A stretch of 8,258 bases of DNA from Pseudomonadota bacterium (GTDB taxonomy: Bacteria; Pseudomonadota; Alphaproteobacteria; Rhizobiales; Devosiaceae), in contig JAEZBF010000121.1 in assembly GCA_023427545.1 (NCBI GenBank), positions 1-8,258 on the forward strand, written 5' to 3'. Under the pieces are notes generated by a model. The model searched no databases. It had not been told where the DNA came from and saw only the letters and a program-made list of their open reading frames with translations. The translations under genes were made by a program, and so were the position numbers. Of this stretch, positions 1-8,258 are shown in pieces (position 1 is the first letter of the stretch; every line of letters begins with the position of its first letter).

Positions 1-1
1 T

Positions 2-349
2 CCGGCGGCGGCCACCGAGTGGGTCAACTGTGCCGATCCGGGTGGGGAGGCGAGCTTTGATTTCCTCACCGGAACGCTTGACGTGATCTCCGTCGTCGGC
101 ATGACCATCACCGCCGGCGAGAAGGTCTGGGCGAGCGACGTCGCCTATGGTCCCGGCGAGCCGGTCCAGGTTGGGCAGGCCTTCGAGGACGAGACCACCA
201 TCCGCATCGACGCGGTCGACCCCGAGGTGACGACCAAGATCGCCGAGCTGCGCCTGTTCAAGGCCAGCGAGGGCGACAGCGTCGCCTACGCCGGTACGCT
301 GCGGATTGCGGGGCAGGGCGCCTGGGGCGTAACCTGCAGCGGGCCCTGA
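2..349 (+). CDS. Hypothetical, probably exported protein (3' part only)
   Basis: This reading frame is open from the first bases of the window to a TGA at 347-349, giving at least 115 residues; its start lies upstream. I do not recognise the family. The visible part begins PAAATEWVNCADPGG, which resembles the stretch just after an Ala-x-Ala signal-peptidase cleavage site, and has one Cys near each end (VNC and VTC, the latter four residues from the stop). That pattern suggests a small periplasmic domain closed by a disulfide. The body is acidic, alternates hydrophobic and polar residues as beta strands do, and has no membrane segment. An internal GTG at 83 could open a shorter ORF, but the upstream frame is equally protein-like, so I treat the gene as 5'-truncated by the window edge. 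Its stop is 5 nt before queA, so the two are probably co-transcribed. Export and disulfide are inferences. Confidence 0.7.
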   Translation, partial: PAAATEWVNCADPGGEASFDFLTGTLDVISVVGMTITAGEKVWASDVAYGPGEPVQVGQAFEDETTIRIDAVDPEVTTKIAELRLFKASEGDSVAYAGTLRIAGQGAWGVTCSGP

Positions 350-354
350 GCCCG

Positions 355-1434
355 ATGGAAGTCGCCGCCTTCGATTTCGACCTCCCACAGGACCGTATCG
401 CCCTCCATCCGGCCGATCCGCGCGACAGCGCACGCATGCTCGTCGTACGCCCCGGCGGGCCGCTCGCCGATCACACCGTCCGCGACCTCCTCGATCTGCT
501 CACCCCCGGCGACGTGCTCGTCGTCAACGACACCAAGGTGCTCCCCGCCGAACTCCAGGGTGAGCGGGTCCGCGACGGTCAGCGCGCCTCGGTAAGCCTC
601 AACCTGCACAAGCGCGAGGACGCCCACACCTGGCGCGCCTTTGCCCGCCCGTCTAAGCGCCTGAAGCTGCTCGACCGCCTAGAGCTGGGCGCGACCGGCG
701 AACTCACCGCCACCGTCACCGGCAAGGGCGACAGCGGCGAGATCACCGTCAGCTTCGACCGCGGCGGCGCCGAGCTCGACGAGGCGATCCGCGCGCTCGG
801 CGCCATGCCGCTGCCGCCCTATATCGGCGCCAAACGGCCGCCCGAGGAGCGCGACAAGCAGGACTACCAGACGGTCTACGCCGCGAGGGAAGGCGCCGTC
901 GCCGCGCCCACCGCCGGTCTTCATTTCACCGAGCTGCTGCTCCAGCAGCTGCTCGAGCGCGGCGTCACCATCGAGCGCGTGACGCTGCACGTCGGCGCTG
1001 GCACGTTCCTGCCGGTCAAGGTCGACGACACCAGGGACCACCTCATGCACGCCGAGTGGGGTGAGATCGATCAGGCGACCGCCGAGCGCATCAACGCCGC
1101 CCGCGACCGCGGCGGCCGCGTCGTCGCCGTCGGCACCACCAGCCTGCGCCTGCTGGAGTCCGCCGCCCGCGCCACCGGCCGGCTGCAGGGGTTTCGCGGC
1201 GCCACCTCGATCTTCATCACACCCGGCTTCCGCTTCCGCGTCGGCGATATCCTCCGCCCCAACTTCCACCTGCCGCGCTCGACGCTCTTCATGCTGGTCT
1301 CCGCCTTCTCCGGCCTCGAGCAGATGAAGCAGGCCTACGACCACGCCATCCGCCACGGCTACCGCTTCTACTCCTACGGCGATGCCAGCCTGCTGTTCCG
1401 CCAGCCGCAGGACGACGAGGACGACGAGGCGTGA
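355..1434 (+). CDS. queA: S-adenosylmethionine:tRNA ribosyltransferase-isomerase QueA
   Basis: QueA transfers and isomerises the ribosyl moiety of S-adenosylmethionine onto preQ1 at position 34 of tRNA, giving epoxyqueuosine, the penultimate step of queuosine synthesis in the cytoplasm. The 359-residue product has the usual family length. Visible family stretches are the N-terminal FDFDLPQDRIALHPADPRDSARMLV, VVNDTKVLPA (NDTKV at 58-62), PTAGLHFT (His190), the VGAGTFLPVKVDD block, VAVGTTSLRLLESAA, and the C-terminal NFHLPRSTLFMLVSAF and GYRFYSYGDASLL blocks. The ATG at 355 places the protein where QueA homologues begin, although no good Shine-Dalgarno precedes it; it may rely on translational coupling to the gene ending 5 nt upstream. 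The C-terminus is an acidic tail encoded by a 9-bp tandem repeat (1411-1428). The stop overlaps the tgt start in GTGA. Nothing suggests loss of function. Confidence 0.97.
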   Translation: MEVAAFDFDLPQDRIALHPADPRDSARMLVVRPGGPLADHTVRDLLDLLTPGDVLVVNDTKVLPAELQGERVRDGQRASVSLNLHKREDAHTWRAFARPSKRLKLLDRLELGATGELTATVTGKGDSGEITVSFDRGGAELDEAIRALGAMPLPPYIGAKRPPEERDKQDYQTVYAAREGAVAAPTAGLHFTELLLQQLLERGVTIERVTLHVGAGTFLPVKVDDTRDHLMHAEWGEIDQATAERINAARDRGGRVVAVGTTSLRLLESAARATGRLQGFRGATSIFITPGFRFRVGDILRPNFHLPRSTLFMLVSAFSGLEQMKQAYDHAIRHGYRFYSYGDASLLFRQPQDDEDDEA

Positions 1435-2567
1435 CTCCCTTTGCGTTCAGCCTGCTCGCCACCGACGGCATGGCGCGTCGGGGCCGCATCGACACGGCGC
1501 GCGGCGATATCCAGACGCCGGCCTTCATGCCGGTTGGGACAACCGGCACCGTCAAGGCCATGTACCCCGAACAGGTCCGCGCGACCGGCGCCGAAATCCT
1601 GCTCGGCAACACCTATCACCTCATGTTGCGCCCCGGCGCCGAATGCGTCGCGGCGCTCGGCGGGCTGCACCGCTTCATGGATTGGGACCGCCCGATCCTC
1701 ACCGACTCTGGCGGCTTCCAGGTCATGTCCCTCGCCAGGCTGCGCAAGCTCAACGAGCAGGGCGTCACCTTCCGCAGCCATCTCGATGGCTCTGCCTACG
1801 AGCTCACGCCCGAGCGCTCGATCGAAATCCAGCGCCTGCTCGGCAGCACCATCACCATGCAGCTCGACGAATGCATCGCCCTGCCGGCGCCGCGCGAGGA
1901 GATGCAACGCGCAATGGAGCTCTCCCTGCGCTGGGCGGAGCGCTGCAAGCTCGCCTTCGGCAGCCGCCCCGAGCACGCGCTCTTCGGCATCGTGCAGGGC
2001 GGCGATGACGCAGATCTCCGCGCTCGCTCCGCCGAGGGCCTCCGCGCCATCGGCTTTGACGGCTACGCCGTTGGCGGTCTCGCCGTCGGGGAGCCGCAGG
2101 AGACGATGTTCCGCGTCCTTTCCGACCTGACGCCGCAGATGCCGGCGGACAGGCCGCGCTACCTCATGGGCGTCGGCAAGCCCGACGACCTCATCGGCGG
2201 CATCGCGCGCGGCATCGACATGTTCTATTGCGTCCACCCCACGCGCGCCGGCCGCCACGGCCACGCCTACACCAGGTTCGGCGTCATCAACCTCAAGAAC
2301 GCCCGTCACAAGGACGACCCGCGCCCGCTCGACGAAGCCTCGCCCAATCCGAACTGCCGCCGCTTCTCGCGCGCCTACCTCCACCACCTCGTCCGCAGCG
2401 AAGAAATTCTCGGCGCAATGATCCTCTCACAGATCAATCTCGCCTATTATCAGGAGCTTGTCGCAGGCGCCCGGACCGCGATCGAGGCGCAGCGCTTCGA
2501 CGACTACGCCGCCGGCGTCCGCGACGGGTGGGCCCGCGGCGACCTTCCGCCACACCAGGAAACCTGA
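1431..2567 (+). CDS. tgt: Queuine/preQ1 tRNA-ribosyltransferase (Tgt) family protein lacking the catalytic Asp
   Basis: Bacterial Tgt swaps guanine-34 of GUN-anticodon tRNAs for preQ1 through a covalent Asp-ribose intermediate. This 378-residue protein is full length. Retained landmarks are TDSGGFQ (Asp92, equivalent to Zymomonas Asp102), QLDEC (Asp146, equivalent to Asp156), FGIVQGG (Gln189), GGLAVGE, YLMGVGKPDD, and the PTRxxR arginines (272, 275). However, the nucleophile motif MFDC reads MFYC: Tyr266 (TAT, 2226-2228) stands at the place of Zymomonas Asp280 or E. coli Asp264. The zinc ligands Cys318, Cys320 and His349 are Ser304, Asn306 and Ile335; only Cys309 remains. The alignment is from memory, but its offsets are internally constant (10 for the early acidic residues, 14 from Gln189 on). 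The start is GTG, overlapping the queA stop by 4 nt, with GAGG at 1417-1420 as a possible ribosome site; this start gives the usual N-terminus (FAFSLLATDGMARRG). Family membership is certain; normal base-exchange activity is doubtful. Confidence 0.93.
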   Translation: MTPFAFSLLATDGMARRGRIDTARGDIQTPAFMPVGTTGTVKAMYPEQVRATGAEILLGNTYHLMLRPGAECVAALGGLHRFMDWDRPILTDSGGFQVMSLARLRKLNEQGVTFRSHLDGSAYELTPERSIEIQRLLGSTITMQLDECIALPAPREEMQRAMELSLRWAERCKLAFGSRPEHALFGIVQGGDDADLRARSAEGLRAIGFDGYAVGGLAVGEPQETMFRVLSDLTPQMPADRPRYLMGVGKPDDLIGGIARGIDMFYCVHPTRAGRHGHAYTRFGVINLKNARHKDDPRPLDEASPNPNCRRFSRAYLHHLVRSEEILGAMILSQINLAYYQELVAGARTAIEAQRFDDYAAGVRDGWARGDLPPHQET

Positions 2568-2570
2568 ACC

Positions 2571-4226
<1,656 letters not shown>

Positions 4227-4227
4227 T

Positions 4228-4302
4228 TGGTACGCCCGGATGGATTCGAACCATCGACCATCCGATTAAAAGTCGGATGCTCTACCACTGAGCTACGGGC
4301 GC
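4228..4302 (-). tRNA. tRNA-Lys (anticodon UUU), CCA encoded
   Basis: Read on the minus strand this folds into a complete cloverleaf. The acceptor stem is GCGCCCG paired with CGGGCGT (a G-U at the end pair), the D stem is GCTC/GAGC with loop AGTGGTA, the anticodon stem is TCCGA/TCGGA with loop CTTTTAA, the variable loop has five bases, and the T stem is GATGG/CCATC with loop TTCGAAT. The anticodon TTT reads AAA and AAG lysine codons. The discriminator base is A (4231) and CCA is encoded at 4230-4228. The gene is convergent with pgi, its 3' end one base from the pgi stop codon. It has its own promoter about 35-60 nt upstream. Confidence 0.97.
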
Positions 4303-4334
4303 GAAGGACCGGCCTTGCGGGCGGAGTGCCGCGG

Positions 4335-4362
4335 AACATAGTGGCTGGCCTTACCCTGTCAA
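4335..4362 (-). promoter_or_regulatory. Sigma70-type promoter for tRNA-Lys
   Basis: On the minus strand a perfect -35 box TTGACA (4362-4357) is followed, after a 16-nt spacer, by TATGTT (4340-4335) as the -10 box. The predicted start near 4328 would leave a leader of about 26 nt before the mature tRNA 5' end at 4302. The bases just after the -10 box are CCGCGGC, a GC-rich discriminator of the kind found at stable-RNA promoters under stringent (ppGpp) control. The boxes are seen directly; the start site and stringent control are inferred. Confidence 0.75.
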
Positions 4363-4369
4363 CCGCAAT

Positions 4370-4387
4370 CGCCCCGAGCGACGGGCG
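4370..4387 (-). terminator. Weak hairpin after the SPOR-like gene, possible terminator
   Basis: Eight nt beyond the stop of the minus-strand membrane-protein gene, the minus strand can form a CGCCC/GGGCG stem of 5 bp with an 8-nt loop. The following bases (ATTGCGGTTG) are not a proper T tract, so it is at best a poor intrinsic terminator. It sits just before the tRNA-Lys -35 box, where separation of the two transcripts would be expected. Confidence 0.25.
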
Positions 4388-4394
4388 CAGCAGT

Positions 4395-5159
4395 TCATCG
4401 TGTCAGCGGCGTACCTGCATACGGCACGGGAGCGCAGGCGATCCCGACCCGGCTGACCCGGCGGCAGAGCGCAGCTGCATCCGCGGTGTCGCGCAACGGC
4501 CCTGCAACAACCCGCTTGCCGGAACCGTCTTCGGCATCCGCCAGCACCGGCCCCAGGCCAAGCAGCAGCATGCCGATCTTGGCCTCGATATCGTTCCACG
4601 TCGCCGCCGCGTTCTCGGCAGGCACGGCCGGCCCAAGCGCAACGCCCGTCGCACCCGGTGCTGCCGTTGTTGTCGCCGGGACGGCGAGTGGCGGCATCGT
4701 CTGTGGAGTGTCCGCAGTTCCCGGCTCCAGCGGCCGATGCTGTACCGAAACCGCGCCGCCTTCGGTCGGGTAGGGCTGCCCGTTCGTGCCGATCGACGCC
4801 GTGATGTCGCCAGTCACCAACGCACTCTGCTGCTCGAGCAGGTTGGGCAGCGACACCTCGACCGCCCCGATCCGCCGCGCCATCGCGCCGCTCTGCTGCT
4901 CGGCCAGCGTGAATCGCGAGGCGAGCGTTGCATTTTCGCGCGAAAGCCGCGCCGCCTCCCCCTGCAGCGCGGCAACTTGTGCACGCAGCTGGTTGAGCGT
5001 GGTACCCTCCAGCCTGCTGACATGGAGACCCGCGAGCAGGTTCTGCGGCAGCACCGCCGAAACATTGGCGCTCAGCACCGCGAGCCCACCGCAGACCAAG
5101 GCCACGATCCCCCAGAACGTGACGTCGGACGAGCGGAACTGGTCGGCGGCACGGGCCAA
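4395..5159 (-). CDS. One-span membrane protein with coiled coil and SPOR-like C-terminus
   Basis: I do not recognise a named family for this 254-residue protein, but its build is clear. A short N-terminal tail is followed by one transmembrane segment (about 13-37, VTFWGIVALVCGGLAVL onward). Next is a heptad-like helical region (about 50-110, rich in Leu, Ala, Gln and Glu) and a Pro/Thr/Ala-rich linker (about 111-180). The C-terminal part (about 213-246) contains KRVVAGPLRDTADAAALCRRV, which resembles the VQVGPF-x-(A/S)-A-LC pattern of SPOR domains that bind denuded septal peptidoglycan. Cys232 and Cys242 could pair in the periplasm. The SPOR assignment is by eye and the repeat is short. The first usable in-frame start is TTG at 5159, preceded by GGGGTGA about 5 nt upstream; in-frame TGA at 5189-5187 limits any extension to a rare CTG at 5180. 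The gene is divergent from glmU, which makes an envelope role plausible but does not prove one. Confidence 0.8.
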   Translation of the reverse strand: MARAADQFRSSDVTFWGIVALVCGGLAVLSANVSAVLPQNLLAGLHVSRLEGTTLNQLRAQVAALQGEAARLSRENATLASRFTLAEQQSGAMARRIGAVEVSLPNLLEQQSALVTGDITASIGTNGQPYPTEGGAVSVQHRPLEPGTADTPQTMPPLAVPATTTAAPGATGVALGPAVPAENAAATWNDIEAKIGMLLLGLGPVLADAEDGSGKRVVAGPLRDTADAAALCRRVSRVGIACAPVPYAGTPLTR

Positions 5160-5245
5160 GTCGTCACCCCACGAGGACAGTGCGAATCATGCGTAGACGC
5201 ACTCTATCATCGGCGGTTTGCGTTATCGGTTTTCCAACAACTTGC

Positions 5246-5261
5246 TGCCACAAAAGTGGCA
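5246..5261. repeat. Perfect 6-bp inverted repeat upstream of glmU
   Basis: TGCCAC and GTGGCA form a perfect inverted repeat around AAAA. As DNA it could be a binding site for a dimeric regulator between the two divergent genes; as RNA it could be a small leader hairpin ending 16 nt before the glmU Shine-Dalgarno. It lacks a T tract on the plus strand and is not a convincing terminator. The repeat is seen directly; a function is inferred. Confidence 0.5.
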
Positions 5262-5277
5262 CACCTCGTTAGTTCCT

Positions 5278-5283
5278 GGAGGG
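5278..5283 (+). promoter_or_regulatory. Ribosome binding site that fixes the glmU start
   Basis: GGAGGG is a strong Shine-Dalgarno match 9 nt before the TTG at 5293. It decides for this TTG over the in-frame TTG at 5218, which would add 25 residues that GlmU proteins do not have. Confidence 0.85.
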
Positions 5284-5292
5284 CATCCGGCC

Positions 5293-6648
5293 TTGGCGAA
5301 TCTGTTGGCGATCGTTCTTGCGGCGGGCGAGGGAACGCGCATGCGTTCCGGCATGCCCAAGGTGCTGCACGAGGTCGGCGGACTCCCCATCATCGGCCAC
5401 GTCGTGCGCGCGGCGGTCGGAGCTGGCGCCGGCAGCGTCGCTGTGGTGACGGCGCCGGGTCAGGATGCCGTGCGGCAGGGCGCGAGCGGCCACTCGGGCA
5501 ACCTGCGCTTTTTCGAGCAGCACGAACGCCGCGGCACCGGCCATGCCGCCACCATGGCGCGGGAGCTTTTTGAGAACCACGAAGGCTACGTCGCGGTTGT
5601 CTACGGCGATCATCCGCTGCTGCGCTCCGACAATTTCGCCGGCGTGCTCGAGCGGCTGGATGCCGGCATGGACGCCGCGATCCTCGGCTTCGAACCCGCC
5701 GATCCAACCGGCTACGGCCGCTTCATCACCGAGGGCGACCGGCTCCTCGCGATCCGCGAGCACAAGGACGCGACCGAAGCCGAGCGCGCGATCGGGCTCT
5801 GCAATGCCTGCATTCTGGCCTTCCGCGCCGACGTCTTCCGCGATCTCATCGACAAGCTCGAGCCAAACAACGCGCAGGGCGAGTACTACGTCACCGACCT
5901 GGTCGAGCTCGCCAACAAGGCGGGGCACAAGGTCGGCTTTGCCGTCGCACCGGAATCCGACGTCCTCGGCGTCAACGACCGCAGCCAGTTGGCGCGCGCT
6001 GAGGCGACCTTTCAGGAGTTCCGCCGCGAGGAGTTCATGAAGGCCGGCGTCACTCTCCGCGACCCGGCGACCGTCTATTTCTCCTGGGACACCGAGATCG
6101 CCCGCGATGTGGTGATCGAGCCCAGCGTGTGGTTCGGACCCGGCGTGAAGGTGGGCGAGGGGGCAACCATCCGCGCCTTCTCCCATATCGAGGGTGCCAC
6201 GATCGGCGCCCACGCCACGGTCGGTCCGTTCGTGCGCCTAAGGCCGGAAGCGAACCTTGCCGAGGGCGCCAAGGTCGGCAACTTCGTCGAGATCAAGAAG
6301 GCTGAGATCGGGCCCGGCGCCAAGGTCCCGCACCTCACCTACATCGGCGACGCCGAGGTGGGCGCCAGGGCGAACATCGGCGCGGGCACCATTACCTGCA
6401 ACTACGACGGCGTGAACAAGCATCGCACGGTCATCGGCGAGGGGGCTTTCATCGGCTCCAACAGCGCGCTGGTCGCGCCGGTCAGGATCGGCGACGGCGC
6501 TTACGTAGGCTCGGGCAGCGTCATCACCCAGGATGTCGCGCCGGGCGATCTCGCGGTGGCGCGCGCCCGTCAGGAGAGCCGGACCGGCTACGCCCGCAAG
6601 CTGCGGGAACGCGCCGAGGCCATCAAGAAGCTCAAGCAGGGGGCATGA
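5293..6648 (+). CDS. glmU: Bifunctional UDP-N-acetylglucosamine pyrophosphorylase / glucosamine-1-phosphate acetyltransferase
   Basis: GlmU acetylates glucosamine-1-phosphate with acetyl-CoA and then couples the product to UTP, giving UDP-GlcNAc for peptidoglycan and lipid A. With the TTG start the protein is 451 residues, the normal length. The N-terminal nucleotidyltransferase domain shows LAAGEGTRMRSGMPKVLH (Arg16, Lys23), RRGTGHA, YGDHPLL with metal ligand Asp106, EHKDATE, NNAQGEYYVTDL, and GVNDRSQL with Asn228. The C-terminal half (about 248-440) is a left-handed beta helix of hexapeptide repeats with the acetyltransferase block VPHLTYIGDAEVG (catalytic His347) and NIGAGTITCNYDG. Translation starts at TTG after GGAGGG, and the product ends in a Lys-rich tail. 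The stop is 3 nt before glmS, so the two form one transcription unit. Confidence 0.97.
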   Translation: MANLLAIVLAAGEGTRMRSGMPKVLHEVGGLPIIGHVVRAAVGAGAGSVAVVTAPGQDAVRQGASGHSGNLRFFEQHERRGTGHAATMARELFENHEGYVAVVYGDHPLLRSDNFAGVLERLDAGMDAAILGFEPADPTGYGRFITEGDRLLAIREHKDATEAERAIGLCNACILAFRADVFRDLIDKLEPNNAQGEYYVTDLVELANKAGHKVGFAVAPESDVLGVNDRSQLARAEATFQEFRREEFMKAGVTLRDPATVYFSWDTEIARDVVIEPSVWFGPGVKVGEGATIRAFSHIEGATIGAHATVGPFVRLRPEANLAEGAKVGNFVEIKKAEIGPGAKVPHLTYIGDAEVGARANIGAGTITCNYDGVNKHRTVIGEGAFIGSNSALVAPVRIGDGAYVGSGSVITQDVAPGDLAVARARQESRTGYARKLRERAEAIKKLKQGA

Positions 6649-6651
6649 GCC

Positions 6652-8258
<1,607 letters not shown>

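Larger units (their letters stand above)
5160..5292. promoter_or_regulatory. Divergent intergenic region between the SPOR-like gene and glmU
   Basis: These 133 nt must hold the promoters of both the minus-strand membrane-protein gene and the plus-strand glmU-glmS pair. The middle part (about 5187-5260) is clearly more AT-rich than the flanking genes. I found no -35/-10 pair good enough to call in either direction. The definite elements are the palindrome at 5246-5261 and the glmU ribosome site at 5278-5283. Confidence 0.6.

Noticed and set aside
5257..5272. Sigma54-like element TGGCAC upstream of glmU
   Set aside because: The -24-like half is present, but ten bases after GG there is TA, not the required GC, so the -12 element is missing.
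5218..5292. N-terminal extension of glmU from an upstream TTG
   Set aside because: The added 25 residues match nothing in GlmU, while GGAGGG sits at ideal distance from the TTG at 5293.
4227..5573. 448-codon plus-strand ORF beginning MVRPDGFEPSTIRLKV
   Set aside because: Its start is the complement of tRNA-Lys and the remainder is antisense to the SPOR-like gene, then out of frame in glmU.

Overview
The window is GC-rich, gene-dense bacterial chromosome that looks like an alphaproteobacterium, most likely of the Hyphomicrobiales (Rhizobiales). The evidence is strong G/C preference at third codon positions, GTG and TTG starts, and alphaproteobacterial-type QueA, Tgt, GlmU and GlmS proteins. 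A Devosia-like relative is my best guess from the protein flavour and gene order, but I could not test it. No mobile element, CRISPR array, phage gene or sign of recent transfer is visible.

Layout. Positions 2-4226 hold a tight plus-strand cluster: the 3' part of an unrecognised, probably exported protein, then queA, tgt and pgi. Gaps in it are 3-5 nt, and queA and tgt overlap by 4 nt. Positions 4228-5159 are on the minus strand: tRNA-Lys(UUU) with an encoded CCA end and a good sigma70-type promoter, preceded in transcription order by a gene for a one-span membrane protein with a coiled coil and a SPOR-like C-terminus. A 133-nt divergent region (5160-5292) containing a perfect palindrome leads to plus-strand glmU (TTG start, strong Shine-Dalgarno) and glmS, which runs off the window end.

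How the genes fit together. QueA and Tgt are both queuosine-tRNA enzymes: Tgt inserts preQ1 at position 34 of GUN-anticodon tRNAs, and QueA converts it to epoxyqueuosine. Pgi, GlmS and GlmU surround the fructose-6-phosphate node: Pgi interconverts glucose-6-P and fructose-6-P, GlmS drains fructose-6-P to glucosamine-6-P, and GlmU makes UDP-GlcNAc for peptidoglycan and lipid A. GlmM is not in the window. The SPOR-like protein may act in the envelope, which would suit this neighbourhood.

The most striking observation is in tgt. The protein is full length and otherwise well conserved, but the catalytic nucleophile Asp (Asp280 of the Zymomonas enzyme, Asp264 of E. coli) is Tyr266, and three of the four structural zinc ligands are replaced. 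Either this is an inactive or repurposed Tgt, or the Tyr codon (one base from Asp) is an error. A smaller oddity is a Gly in the first phosphoglucose isomerase signature of Pgi, within a run of seven Gs. I see no wholly new multi-gene system here; most of the window is core housekeeping.
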